Positions 24,914-33,083 of a DNA stretch of 64,000 nt are shown here, one piece after another. The DNA is taken from assembly GCF_010435915.1 (NCBI RefSeq), contig NZ_JAAFZH010000021.1, positions 62,001 to 126,000 on the forward strand. The letters are read 5' to 3'. Position numbers and translations under genes: made by a program. This DNA is from Spirosoma terrae. GTDB lineage: Bacteria; Bacteroidota; Bacteroidia; Cytophagales; Spirosomataceae. The notes under the pieces are model-generated. The model did no database searches and was not told where the DNA came from. It saw only the letters and a list, made by a program, of their open reading frames with translations. How positions within the stretch are numbered: position 1 is the first letter of the stretch; the number at the start of each line of letters is the position of its first letter.

Positions 24914-27034
24914 TTATTTCATACGTAGCAGAACAGACGAACGAGCGGGTACTGTGAACTCGTGTCCTCCTTTTACCAGTTGATTGTCGGCATCGACTTT
25001 GCCTTCGAACGTATTGACCACCACTTCCCAGAGCGATTGCTTACGGCCGATTTTGGGAAGCATAAACGGAATATCCTCCCAGAACGCATTCAGAACCCAT
25101 AACAACTGTTCGTCGCCAATATCCTGACCATCTTCTGTTTGTTCCGTTACGCGCAATCCATCGATAAACAAGGCCAGACAATGTGTGCCAGGATTGTGCA
25201 GGTCTTCTTCGGTCATTTCATGACCATCCGGCCGGACAAAGCTAATCTGTTCGGTACCGAAGAATTTCCGACGACTCAGAATAGGTATGTCTCTACGTAA
25301 CGCTGTTAGTTTGCTGGTAAAATCGAACAAAGCCTGTTCCTTTTCAGACCAGTCCCAATTCATCCAGCTAATCTCACTATCCTGGTTATAGCCATTGTTG
25401 TTACCATGCTGGGTCCGACCGTATTCGTCGCCCATCACAATCATTGGTGTTCCCTGACTAAGCAACAAGGTGGTCAGGAAGTTGCGTTTCTGCCGCTCAC
25501 GTAACGCATTGATTTCTGGATCATCGGTTGGCCCTTCGGCACCGCAGTTCCAGCTCAAATTGTCATTTGACCCATCGCGGTTATCTTCGCCATTCGCTTC
25601 GTTGTGCTTGTCGTTGTAACTCACTAAATCATTGAGCGTGAATCCATCATGCGCTGTAATCAGGTTCACGCTGTTAGCTGGCGACCGGCCATCGTTGGCG
25701 TATAAATCGGGGCTTCCCAACAGTCGGAGCGTCGTTTCGTTAGCTTTGCCATCATCGCCTTTCCAGAAGGCCCGAAGCGTATCGCGGTATTTACCATTCC
25801 ATTCAGACCAGCGCACCGGGAAATTGCCAACCTGATACGATTGAATATCCCAGGGTTCGGCAATCAGTTTAACCTGTGCCAGAATAGGGTCCTGCGTTAC
25901 GGTATCCAGAAAGGACGACACCCGACCCGCTTCTTCGTCGGTACGTATCAAAGCTGCGGCCAGATCGAATCGGAAACCATCAACGTGCATGTCAGTTACC
26001 CAATACCGTAAGCTATCCATCACCATTTGCAATACACGCGGATGGCTCAGATTAACCGTATTTCCGGTACCCGTATAATCCATGTAAAACTCTGGCTGTT
26101 CGCCAACCTGATGGTAATAAGCCCGGTTATCGATACCCTGAAACGATAGCATGGGACCAAACTGGTTACCTTCTGCGGTGTGGTTATACACTACGTCCAG
26201 AATTACCTCCAGACCAGCTCTGTGCAGTTCTTTCACCATCTGCTTGAACTCCGTGACCTGCTGCCCGGTCATGCCCGATGATGAGTAGGTGTTTTGTGGG
26301 GAAAAGAAGCCAATGCTATTGTACCCCCAGTAGCTCTCGTCGGTGAACTGGTGGACCGGCAACAGTTCTACTGCCGTTACGCCCAGTTTTTTCAGATAGT
26401 CGATACTTTCGGGGGCCGCTAATCCGGCATACGTACCGCGAATTTTTTCCGGCAAAGCTGGATGCTGATACGTAAACCCTTTTACGTGCATCTCATAAAT
26501 CACCGACCGATGCATAGGGATAGCGGGGGCCTGGTCATCTTCCCAATCGAAGGCAGTATCCACCACTACCGATTTAGGCATAGTAGGTCCACTGTCTTCT
26601 TCACTCATGATCAGATAGCGATCATCAGACGGATTCTTATGGTCATATCCCAACCATTCTTCTTTTTCATTGACCGGGGCATTGATCGCCTTGGCATATG
26701 GGTCCAGCAAGAGTTTGTTCGGATTGAAGAACAGGCCAGCCTTAGGATCATAAGTTCCTTCAATCCGATAGCCATAGAGCTGACCGGGTTTCAGGCCATC
26801 CAGGTAAATATGCCAGATAAATTCAGTACGTTCCGCTATTGGAATGCGGTCCGTTTCGCGGCTAGGATCTTCTGAATCATAGAGGCATAGAAAAGCCGCT
26901 GTACTATTTTCACTAAATAAAGCAAAATTTACTCCTTCCCCATCATAGGTAGCTCCCAGCGGGTAAGGCTTACCCGGTTTTGTTTGAACAGCTTCTTTCT
27001 CTTTAGCAGAAGCTGCCGAGGCATGTTTGGTCAT
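24914..27034 (-). CDS. glgX: glycogen debranching enzyme GlgX (isoamylase type)
   Basis: 706 residues without a signal peptide; it cleaves alpha-1,6 branches of glycogen in the cytoplasm. An N-terminal CBM48 domain (about 22-130, GATYDGEGVNFALFSENS) precedes a GH13_11 catalytic barrel: HQFTDESYWGYNSIGFFSP, VILDVVYNHTAEGN, nucleophile Asp in DGFRFDLAAAL, acid/base Glu in LIAEPWD, and transition-state His/Asp in TAHDGFTLNDLVSYN. The C-terminal beta domain ends in PARSSVLLRMK. No other glycogen gene lies beside it. The ATG is directly preceded by AACGTT, as in three downstream stress-type genes. Confidence 0.93.
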   Translation of the reverse strand: MTKHASAASAKEKEAVQTKPGKPYPLGATYDGEGVNFALFSENSTAAFLCLYDSEDPSRETDRIPIAERTEFIWHIYLDGLKPGQLYGYRIEGTYDPKAGLFFNPNKLLLDPYAKAINAPVNEKEEWLGYDHKNPSDDRYLIMSEEDSGPTMPKSVVVDTAFDWEDDQAPAIPMHRSVIYEMHVKGFTYQHPALPEKIRGTYAGLAAPESIDYLKKLGVTAVELLPVHQFTDESYWGYNSIGFFSPQNTYSSSGMTGQQVTEFKQMVKELHRAGLEVILDVVYNHTAEGNQFGPMLSFQGIDNRAYYHQVGEQPEFYMDYTGTGNTVNLSHPRVLQMVMDSLRYWVTDMHVDGFRFDLAAALIRTDEEAGRVSSFLDTVTQDPILAQVKLIAEPWDIQSYQVGNFPVRWSEWNGKYRDTLRAFWKGDDGKANETTLRLLGSPDLYANDGRSPANSVNLITAHDGFTLNDLVSYNDKHNEANGEDNRDGSNDNLSWNCGAEGPTDDPEINALRERQKRNFLTTLLLSQGTPMIVMGDEYGRTQHGNNNGYNQDSEISWMNWDWSEKEQALFDFTSKLTALRRDIPILSRRKFFGTEQISFVRPDGHEMTEEDLHNPGTHCLALFIDGLRVTEQTEDGQDIGDEQLLWVLNAFWEDIPFMLPKIGRKQSLWEVVVNTFEGKVDADNQLVKGGHEFTVPARSSVLLRMK

Positions 27035-27040
27035 AACGTT
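27035..27040 (-). promoter_or_regulatory. AACGTT abutting the glgX start codon
   Basis: The palindrome AACGTT directly touches the ATG (minus strand AACGTT-ATG). The same arrangement precedes three other leftward genes between 27.7 and 31.1 kb. Confidence 0.4.
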
Positions 27041-27223
27041 CTGTGTAGAAATGGTTCATACACCCATTTGAAGGGCGGTTCACACTGGTTTTAATTGATC
27101 AGGCATCTAGTTGTCAAGGGCCTGATGACACGTACTATTAACGTTTGGTTTATTCAGATTGTTTGGCTATTTAGCCTTAGTAATTCAACGGTTTTTTGGC
27201 GTACCGACGGCACAAAACGGCAC

Positions 27224-27255
27224 AAAAAAGCCTGCTCCCAAAGGAAGCAGGCTTT
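27224..27255 (-). terminator. terminator of the PA2169-family gene
   Basis: AAAGCCTGCT (27227-27236) pairs with AGCAGGCTTT (27246-27255). On the minus strand a T run follows the stem. It is 16 bases past the stop at 27272. Confidence 0.85.
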
Positions 27256-27271
27256 CCGATCCCACCATTCA

Positions 27272-27727
27272 CTACACTACCAAGGCCAGACGAGACATCG
27301 AGGCATGTGCCGATTCGATGCTCTGTTTTTGACGCAACAATAATTCGCGAGTGCTGGCAACTAAGTCTGTTTCCTGAAGTACAGAATTATAGTCTTCTAA
27401 GGCCTCGTGATCTCCTCGTTTACATTCCTCTGCTGTTGCTTTATCGTCGTTGCTGGAGAACGTAGATTTTACGTTAATCCAGGCGCGGTGTAGGTCGGCG
27501 GCAAAGCTGGTGCCCGTATCAGGCTCACCACCGAGCGTTCTGATTTCCCGATCTAATTCTATTGCAAATTCACCACGTTGGCGCGATTGCGCCATAAATA
27601 AACTCTTGAGTTCAGTATCTTTTACATTCTCAGAAGCTTCCTGATATCCTTTTTCTGCATCATGATTGCGAGTCAATAGCCGGTTCAATTGATCCAGAAT
27701 TTCTCCACGTGTTTCTTTAACAGTCAT
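27272..27727 (-). CDS. PA2169-family four-helix-bundle protein (DUF2383)
   Basis: 151 residues, soluble and helical, opening MTVKETRGEILDQLNRLLTRNHDAEKGYQEASENVKD. This ferritin-like bundle signature (helix with NHDAEKGY, later GEFAIELDREIRTLGGEP and CKRGDHEALEDYNSVLQ) is that of the DUF2383 / PA2169 family, usually induced under stress and annotated as hypothetical. The Asp, Glu and His residues resemble ferritin-like metal ligands, but metal binding is not shown here. It has its own terminator, and AACGTT abuts the start codon. The neighbours on the same strand also look like stress proteins. Confidence 0.85.
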   Translation of the reverse strand: MTVKETRGEILDQLNRLLTRNHDAEKGYQEASENVKDTELKSLFMAQSRQRGEFAIELDREIRTLGGEPDTGTSFAADLHRAWINVKSTFSSNDDKATAEECKRGDHEALEDYNSVLQETDLVASTRELLLRQKQSIESAHASMSRLALVV

Positions 27728-27733
27728 AACGTT
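27728..27733 (-). promoter_or_regulatory. AACGTT abutting the PA2169-family start codon
   Basis: AACGTT directly touches the ATG on the minus strand. A second GTAACGTT-like copy (AACGTT reading at 27766-27771) lies about 40 bases further upstream. Confidence 0.4.
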
Positions 27734-27877
27734 TAGTTAATTGTGTGTTTAATTTAAATGTTTCGTAACGTTTGAATAGAGTTGAGTAAATCAGAAAGAA
27801 AATCGAATTTATGCTGGTAATCAGTTCGTAGTAATCAAATGGCTTTACTCATTACCAGCCACTGATACTGATCTACT

Positions 27878-27949
27878 AAAAAGTTGGCAACGGCTTTTAG
27901 GCTCTACTCTGCCTAAGATCGATCTACCTCTCAGCCTTTCACCGTTGCC
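27878..27949 (-). terminator. branched stem-loop after the OmpA-like gene
   Basis: GGCAACGG (27886-27893) pairs with CCGTTGCC (27942-27949), enclosing an inner TTAGGC/GCCTAA hairpin. On the minus strand the outer stem is followed by a short T run (A5 at 27878-27882). Confidence 0.5.
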
Positions 27950-27971
27950 CTTATCGGTTGCTAACGTACTC

Positions 27972-28688
27972 TTAGTTCAGGTTGCCATTTTTGGCATCCC
28001 GTTGCATCTTTTTGTTAGCAAATACAGCCACATCAACCCGGCGGTTTTGACGACGACCAGCTTCAGTTGCATTGTCAGCAACGGGTTGCGCTTCACCATA
28101 GCCAATTTCATCGACTCGGGCCGATTTAACCCCCTGTTGTTCCAGGAAGCTACCTACCGCATTAGCACGTTGACGAGAAAGTTTAAGGTTGTAATCGTCG
28201 GAACCGGTGGCATCGGCGTGCCCTTCAATCCGAATGTCGGTGTCTTCGTATTTGTTCAGCGTCTGAGCAAACTCGATCAACTGACGTTGGGTTTCCGGTT
28301 TCAGTGTATATGAATTAACGTCGAAAAGAATGTCGGAACCAAGCGTAATTTTGATACCTTCACCTACACGCTCAACCTGTGCGTTAGGCATGTTACGTTT
28401 CATTTCTTCGGCTTGCTTATCCATCCGGCGACCAATCACTGCACCTGCAGCACCACCTACCGTAGCGCCGATGATGGCTCCCATAACGGTGTTGCCTTTT
28501 GCATACTTGTTGCCAATGATACCGCCTACAATTGCTCCACCGCCAGCCCCAACAGCAGCGCCCTTTTGAGTTTTATTTAAGCTATTCTTTTGCGATTTAC
28601 AACTTGAGATAATACCACCAGACAAAACACAGGTCATTAAAACAATGGCAAGTGATTTAGTACCGACTGATTTAAGTTGATTGTTCAT
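27972..28688 (-). CDS. OmpA-family lipoprotein with glycine-zipper domain
   Basis: 238 residues. A lipoprotein signal peptide (lipobox GGIISSC, Cys about 30) is followed by a glycine-zipper segment at about 43-85 (GAAVGAGGGAIVGGIIG, then GAIIGATVGGAAGAVIG) that may insert in or pack against a membrane. A C-terminal OmpA peptidoglycan-binding domain follows (LGSDILFDVNSYTLKPETQRQL, DIRIEGHADATGSDDYNLKLSRQRANAV, and RRQNRRVDVAVF). It is an outer-membrane lipoprotein tethering to peptidoglycan, similar to YiaD. AACGTT abuts the ATG and the upstream 447 bases hold no other gene. Confidence 0.92.
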   Translation of the reverse strand: MNNQLKSVGTKSLAIVLMTCVLSGGIISSCKSQKNSLNKTQKGAAVGAGGGAIVGGIIGNKYAKGNTVMGAIIGATVGGAAGAVIGRRMDKQAEEMKRNMPNAQVERVGEGIKITLGSDILFDVNSYTLKPETQRQLIEFAQTLNKYEDTDIRIEGHADATGSDDYNLKLSRQRANAVGSFLEQQGVKSARVDEIGYGEAQPVADNATEAGRRQNRRVDVAVFANKKMQRDAKNGNLN

Positions 28689-28694
28689 AACGTT
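28689..28694 (-). promoter_or_regulatory. AACGTT abutting the OmpA-like start codon
   Basis: AACGTT directly touches the ATG on the minus strand, as in glgX, the PA2169-family gene and the PNPOx-like gene. Confidence 0.4.
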
Positions 28695-29135
28695 GTGAAT
28701 GATTTGTATTGACCATATATTGCCAAAAGCTATACCAGTTTCTTTCAGCTCAGTTCATAGTCTATGGCCTTTATATAGAATATACTTTTAATCTCTTACT
28801 AATCAATAAGTTACCAAATACCTCTAAAACCACATAAAAGAGTTAACGGGATAGCCTACTGAGTAGGCTGCTCAATAGAACGTGAAGCTTGATACCTATT
28901 TTGGGGAGTGAATTCTACAAATTCTGCACTAGCAGGAAAGCTAGGTGGTGATGTTAAGAAGGCATTTAGTTGACGTAGTAGCCAGCTCTTTTTCCGCAAT
29001 CACAGCCGTAGCCTAGGGGCAGGGAAACAGGCAGACGGTTAATTACTCACTACGTAGCAGCTAAACAAACGAAAAAAGATTCCGTAACGTTGATTAAACA
29101 CTATAGAGCCACTAGGCGCGCTCTTCTTCTCCTAC
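28695..29135. other. intergenic region between divergent OmpA-like and lipase-like genes
   Basis: No coding frame of note. It must hold two divergent promoters, but no convincing TTG/TAnnTTTG pair was found. A short hairpin AGCCTAC/GTAGGCT at about 28853-28869 and a CGTAACGTT sequence near 29083-29091 are the only structures seen. Confidence 0.5.
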
Positions 29136-30329
29136 ATGATCACACGTAAATCCTTTCTACTCTTATTACTAGTCGGCAGTACGCTTTTGTTTGCGCCAAC
29201 TGGCTGTAAACAAACCGATAACACCGACCCGGCTCCCCCTGCCCGCGTTCTGGTTAAGAGCACCCTCATTGGTGAATTCACACCCGACCAACTGAGAGGT
29301 AGATATACGGGCGCTACCCAGCTTTTACAGGCATTTGTCCGCTACGGTATTAGCGTGCATCGGCTGGAATACACCACAACCAACACCGATGGAAAACCCA
29401 TTACAGCATCCGGTGCGGTAATTATTCCCAATACCACAACCGCTGCTCCGCTGCTTAGTATGCAGCATGGTACAATTACCAGTGAAACCGATGCACCATC
29501 AAATTACCAGTCAAGCAGCGAGTTATATACATTCGGTACGCTATTTGGATCAATGGGTTATATCATAGCTGCTCCCGATTATATTGGCTATGGTGCATCG
29601 AAAGATATTCCTCATACGTATGAACACCGTAGTGGTCTGGCCACCGCATCGTTAGATATGATTCGGGCTACCCGCGATTTTTTAAGCGATAAAAAAACGA
29701 ATTGGAATAAGCGGTTGCTCATAGCCGGATATTCGGAAGGAGGCTATGCTACGTTAGCATTGCAGAAAAAAATCGAAGAAGAAGCCAGTACTGAATTTAA
29801 CCTGGTAGCATCTAGTTGTGGCGCAGGCGCTTATGATAAACCAGCTTTTATGAAGCAGATTATTAATGAGCCAACGGCGGGGGTTGCCAGTATTAACCGG
29901 CTTTACGTTTGGGTTTTGCTAACCTACGACCGGCTTTATGGTCTGAATCGGTCGATGAGTACGTATTTCAAGGAGCCCTATGCAACTCAGGTAGCAGCCA
30001 GTGGCAAAGATGCCAACATTGAGGTGAGTCTTAATCAGGCTTTTACGGACAGTTTTAAACAAGGTGCTAACTCTGGCACAGACAAAGACTTTCTAGCAGC
30101 CGTTCAGGATAACGATATTCACGACTGGAAACCGATTACTCCAACCCGCCTATTTCATGGCAAATCTGACGTAACGGTTCTTTATCTGAATTCGCAGAAT
30201 ACTTACGATGCTATGGTAAAAAGGGGGGCAACGAACGTGCAGCTTATGCCGCTGGAAGGTAACCATTATACGGCCCTGCTTGGCTACGTCTACGGCACCT
30301 ACGACTTCTTTAACTCGATTCAACAATAA
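29136..30329 (+). CDS. lipase/esterase-like alpha/beta-hydrolase lipoprotein
   Basis: 397 residues with a lipoprotein signal peptide (lipidated Cys 24 in APTGC). The alpha/beta-hydrolase fold shows SMQHGTITSE (oxyanion side), a GYIIAAPDYIGYGAS strand, the nucleophile elbow AGYSEGGYA with Ser 200, and a C-terminal His in LEGNHYT. It resembles secretory-lipase and prolyl-oligopeptidase-like hydrolases of Bacteroidota. The substrate is unknown. The stop codon lies within a perfect 54-bp palindrome. The gene runs against the surrounding leftward stress genes. Confidence 0.8.
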   Translation: MITRKSFLLLLLVGSTLLFAPTGCKQTDNTDPAPPARVLVKSTLIGEFTPDQLRGRYTGATQLLQAFVRYGISVHRLEYTTTNTDGKPITASGAVIIPNTTTAAPLLSMQHGTITSETDAPSNYQSSSELYTFGTLFGSMGYIIAAPDYIGYGASKDIPHTYEHRSGLATASLDMIRATRDFLSDKKTNWNKRLLIAGYSEGGYATLALQKKIEEEASTEFNLVASSCGAGAYDKPAFMKQIINEPTAGVASINRLYVWVLLTYDRLYGLNRSMSTYFKEPYATQVAASGKDANIEVSLNQAFTDSFKQGANSGTDKDFLAAVQDNDIHDWKPITPTRLFHGKSDVTVLYLNSQNTYDAMVKRGATNVQLMPLEGNHYTALLGYVYGTYDFFNSIQQ

Positions 30330-30376
30330 AAGGAAAATCCCCGGGCCAGCTGGCCCGGGGATTTTCCTTTTATTGT
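30323..30376. repeat. 54-bp perfect palindrome without spacer
   Basis: The 27-base left arm (30323-30349) and right arm (30350-30376) are exact reverse complements with no spacer; the centre is GGGCCAGCTGGCCC. It includes the TAA stop (30327-30329) of the lipase-like gene. The outer ends are A/T-rich, so a transcript from either side would form a GC-rich stem followed by U-rich sequence, a likely bidirectional terminator. Confidence 0.9.
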
Positions 30377-30432
30377 ATTGCTACGTTATAAGTAGCTGAG
30401 CAAAAATAATTTAGGTTATTTCTTGCTTGCTT

Positions 30433-30511
30433 AACCCCTAAATCCCCTAAATCCCCTAAAGGGGACTTTGTCTAAGCGCGAATCAAGTCCCCTTTAGGGG
30501 ATTTAGGGGTT
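30433..30511. repeat. inverted repeat built from CCCCTAAAT units
   Basis: The left arm (30433-30468) and right arm (30485-30511) are reverse complements, except that the left arm carries one extra 9-base unit (ATCCCCTAA). The spacer is 16 bases. It lies 43 bases before the end of the leftward PNPOx-like gene. AAATCCCCTAAAGGGGACTT-like intergenic elements are, from memory, frequent in Bacteroidota genomes, so this may be a copy of a dispersed element. Confidence 0.8.
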
Positions 30512-30553
30512 GATGATTTAACCTAAGGTAATTTCACGGACTTACTTAACGTA

Positions 30554-31057
30554 TCAATTATATACTTTTTGGTTTTCGCCCATCTTGGGTGGATTGCCTG
30601 TAATTGCCGCGGTAGCCTGCTGAAAAAAGCGAACCATTTTACTATCACTTGCATTCCAGTACTCTGCCATATCGATATGCACTTTTAGCAGCGTTAATTC
30701 CGGATCGTCTTTACCTTCTGGAAACCACGCCTTAGCTACTGGATTCCAAAGTTCGTCTATTTTGGCCCGGTCGTCGAGCTCATCGGCGGTACCAGATACC
30801 GACACATATTCAGCATCGCCTACTTTAGCAAACGATAGATTTACCCGACGTTCATTATTCTCAATCTGAGCAACTTTAGGAGCGCTACGTTTCGTGAAGA
30901 ACCAGATGGACCCCTCTTCGTCCATTTGTAACGCAGCCATGGGGCGACTTACCAGCTGCCCCTGATCGTCAACGGTTGTCATCATGGCGATGCCAATGTC
31001 ATCGACCAGTTCCTGCACTTTTTCGAGTTCCTTGTTTTTTTGTGCTGTAGTTTCCAT
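30554..31057 (-). CDS. general-stress protein 26-like flavin/PLP-binding split-barrel protein
   Basis: 167 residues of the pyridoxamine 5'-phosphate-oxidase-like fold: VQELVDDIGIAMMTTVDDQGQLVSRPMAALQMDEEGSIWFFT (given here in parts: IGIAMMTTVDDQGQLVSRPM and DEEGSIWFFT), then VNLSFAKVGDAEYVSVSG and a C-terminal W-rich helix with WNPVAKAWFPEG. This is the Pyrid_ox_like family typified by general stress protein 26. These bind FMN or related ligands and seldom have known activities. AACGTT abuts the ATG. It is monocistronic, with two inverted repeats beyond its stop. Confidence 0.87.
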   Translation of the reverse strand: METTAQKNKELEKVQELVDDIGIAMMTTVDDQGQLVSRPMAALQMDEEGSIWFFTKRSAPKVAQIENNERRVNLSFAKVGDAEYVSVSGTADELDDRAKIDELWNPVAKAWFPEGKDDPELTLLKVHIDMAEYWNASDSKMVRFFQQATAAITGNPPKMGENQKVYN

Positions 31058-31063
31058 AACGTT
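31058..31063 (-). promoter_or_regulatory. AACGTT abutting the PNPOx-like start codon
   Basis: AACGTT directly touches the ATG on the minus strand; fourth instance in this gene set. Confidence 0.4.
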
Positions 31064-31150
31064 AGAAGAAAAAATCAGCCAACATCACGGTCGATAGAGA
31101 AGCAACGCTCACCTAACGGACGATTCATGCTGACTGACTACAAAAACGGA

Positions 31151-31567
31151 CTAATTATAAAGTGTTTCGCGTAGATCTATTCCGTAGAACAACGACGCTG
31201 GCGTGGTAGCTGGGTTCTGAGCCTCAACATCCGTCTGATAGGCCATATCCAAAATACCAACACAACTTAAGATCGTTTGCTGGCACATGGCATAAACCTG
31301 TTGGCAACGTTGGGTATCGAACTGACTAACCTCCTGAGCGCATTTCTCGCAAACCTCAATACAGGCTTTTGCCAGAAGTCGGGTGTTTTCTGAACCACGA
31401 ACGTACAACATAGCCAGTTGGCGGCACATATCAGCACAATCGAGGTTAAGGAAAATACTACGGTACCAATTTTCAATATCTTCAGCCCTGGAACATTCCG
31501 TGGCAAACTCGTCACAAAGAGCAGCACAGCCAGTTAGTGAATCGTAGATGTTTTTTTTCCAGATCAT
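31151..31567 (-). CDS. Cys-rich four-helix-bundle copper-binding-like protein
   Basis: 138 residues with 11 Cys spaced along predicted helices (CAALCDEFATEC, CADMC, CIEVCEKC, CQQVYAMCQQTILSC). This pattern is that of four-helix-bundle copper-binding proteins related to Csp copper-storage proteins, in which Cys line the core and bind many Cu(I) ions. It has no signal peptide, so it would be a cytosolic form. It lies 24 bases downstream of a YdaT-like small gene and is probably in one operon with it. The copper role is from the family, not shown here. Confidence 0.8.
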   Translation of the reverse strand: MIWKKNIYDSLTGCAALCDEFATECSRAEDIENWYRSIFLNLDCADMCRQLAMLYVRGSENTRLLAKACIEVCEKCAQEVSQFDTQRCQQVYAMCQQTILSCVGILDMAYQTDVEAQNPATTPASLFYGIDLRETLYN

Positions 31568-31591
31568 AGTAAGGATTGAGTTTACAGTTGG

Positions 31592-31813
31592 TTACAGACG
31601 AGGTTGCCAGCTGCTGTTAAGTGATTCTGAATGAGCCATACGTGCCCATTTACGAGCTTGATCGACGCTGAGGGCTACTACCTGCTGTTTATCCAGTGCG
31701 CCCTGTTCCAGCATACGATTCGCTATTTCGATCGCCTTGGCACGTGTGCTCGGATTAAGTGAGCGCATTGCTGAAGGAAAGTGAGTCGGTGTCCACATCA
31801 TGTCGTTGATCAT
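31592..31813 (-). CDS. YdaT-like small protein
   Basis: 73 residues. The segment MMWTPTHFPSAMRSLNPSTRAKAIEIANRMLEQG (MWTPTHFPSAMRSL then RAKAIEIANRML) and the later QARKWARMAH resemble the N-terminal domain of Bacillus YdaT-like proteins, which begin near-identically with a Trp, a Pro-Ser pair, a KAI(D/E)IAN helix and a K-W motif. Function is unknown; the relatives are stress-associated. The start could also be at the fifth or sixth residue (the two adjacent Met). It leads a two-gene unit with the Cys-rich bundle gene. Confidence 0.65.
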   Translation of the reverse strand: MINDMMWTPTHFPSAMRSLNPSTRAKAIEIANRMLEQGALDKQQVVALSVDQARKWARMAHSESLNSSWQPRL

Positions 31814-32326
31814 CGTGTTGATAGATTGTATGCTTTAATTGTGCCAATCCATCAAGCCCACCGATAGACCTATCCACCAAAATCAATTAAACAACTCTCT
31901 ATAAGCCACTTACAAAACAAAGCCCACTAATCATTTTCACTTGCGAATATTGCTCCGTTTGGCAAAGTGTAGAATTTGGCTTGGAGTGTGTAGACGTTTT
32001 TACCCAATTCTTTTCCCCAATAGCTACTGATTCCGCCATTACTATTTTTATGAACTGACGTCTATATCGAAAGACAGTATGCCTACGACCTATTAGGTAA
32101 CTATAAAAATCGGCTTATACGTAGCACGTTCGTTAAAACTTTATTAAAGAGTATCACATCTATAAAAAAAAACGTTTAACATTGAATCATCGCGATTTGA
32201 ATCGCGGATAAACCACACCGATCAGATTTTTAGTATGTTTTCTGTAAACGATTTCGCTGATATCCTTCCAGAAAACACTGACCGGGTTTGGTGCTTTACA
32301 TCTGAAAAGAGCTATTAATTGCTAAT
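31814..32326. other. intergenic region between divergent stress gene and two-component operon
   Basis: No coding frame of note and AT-rich. An almost perfect palindrome CGCGATT-TG-AATCGCG lies at 32191-32206, about 120 bases before the regulator gene at 32327, and could be an operator. An A9 run at 32164-32172 precedes CGTTTAAC. No convincing promoter pair was found. Confidence 0.4.
32191..32206. promoter_or_regulatory. 16-bp palindrome, possible operator of the two-component operon
   Basis: CGCGATT (32191-32197) and AATCGCG (32200-32206) are perfect inverted repeats around a two-base centre, in the only upstream region of the OmpR-type pair. Winged-helix regulators of this class usually bind direct repeats, so another factor may be involved. 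Confidence 0.3.
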
Positions 32327-33004
32327 ATGAAGATTCTGGTAGTTGAAGACGAGCCCAAGCTGGCGTCGTTTGTAAAAAAAGGTTTAGAGGAACAATCGTG
32401 TGAAGTGGATGTCGCTTTTGACGGCCAACTAGGGCGGAATATGGCGCTAAGCAATACGTACGACGTAATTGTAATGGACGTTAATCTGCCGAAAATGAAT
32501 GGTTTTGACGTAGTACAGGCGCTACGACAAGAGCGAATCAGTACGCCGGTTCTGATGCTGACCGCTATGGGATCAGTAGACGATAAACTGACTGGCTTCG
32601 AATCAGGAGCCGACGATTATCTGGTGAAACCATTCGAGTTCCGGGAGCTAATGGCTCGTTTGCGTGCCTTGACTAAGCGGGGCAGCGAAGCCGGATTGCA
32701 GGCTAATATCCTGAAAGTAGCCGACCTTGAATTAGACCTGAACGAGAAAGTAGCTCGCAGGGGCGATAAACGGATTGAGCTAACAGCCAAAGAGTTTGGG
32801 TTGCTGGAGTACCTGATGCGTAATCGTGGACGCGTTGTATCACGCGTTGATATAGCCGAAAAAGTGTGGGACATCCATTTCGATACCGGAACCAACGTAA
32901 TCGATGTGTACGTAAACTTCCTGCGCAAGAAGGTCGATAAAGATTTCCCTCACAAACTAATTCATACGGTAATTGGCATGGGATATATGCTCAAAGAAGA
33001 GTGA
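32327..33004 (+). CDS. OmpR/CusR-like response regulator
   Basis: 225 residues. Receiver motifs: E7/D8, phosphorylation site D51 in VIVMDVNLPKMNGF, Thr in LMLTAM, Lys in YLVKPF. A winged-helix DNA-binding domain follows (RIELTAKEFGLLEYLM, then VIDVYVNFLRKKVD, and the terminal GMGYMLKEE). It looks like the CusR/QseB group, in which the partner kinase carries a HAMP domain, as is the case here 79 bases downstream. Signal and targets are unknown. Confidence 0.93.
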   Translation: MKILVVEDEPKLASFVKKGLEEQSCEVDVAFDGQLGRNMALSNTYDVIVMDVNLPKMNGFDVVQALRQERISTPVLMLTAMGSVDDKLTGFESGADDYLVKPFEFRELMARLRALTKRGSEAGLQANILKVADLELDLNEKVARRGDKRIELTAKEFGLLEYLMRNRGRVVSRVDIAEKVWDIHFDTGTNVIDVYVNFLRKKVDKDFPHKLIHTVIGMGYMLKEE

Positions 33005-33083
33005 TTAGCCAGTAGTGGTTGTTATTCTATGCCGGTTTCTGCCTTTAATCGCAACCACTAATATCCACCCAGCAAGCGTAACT

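Noticed and set aside
27095-27465. Two overlapping rightward short frames near the PA2169-family gene
   Set aside because: They span a terminator and the complement of a well-supported gene; the sequences look random.
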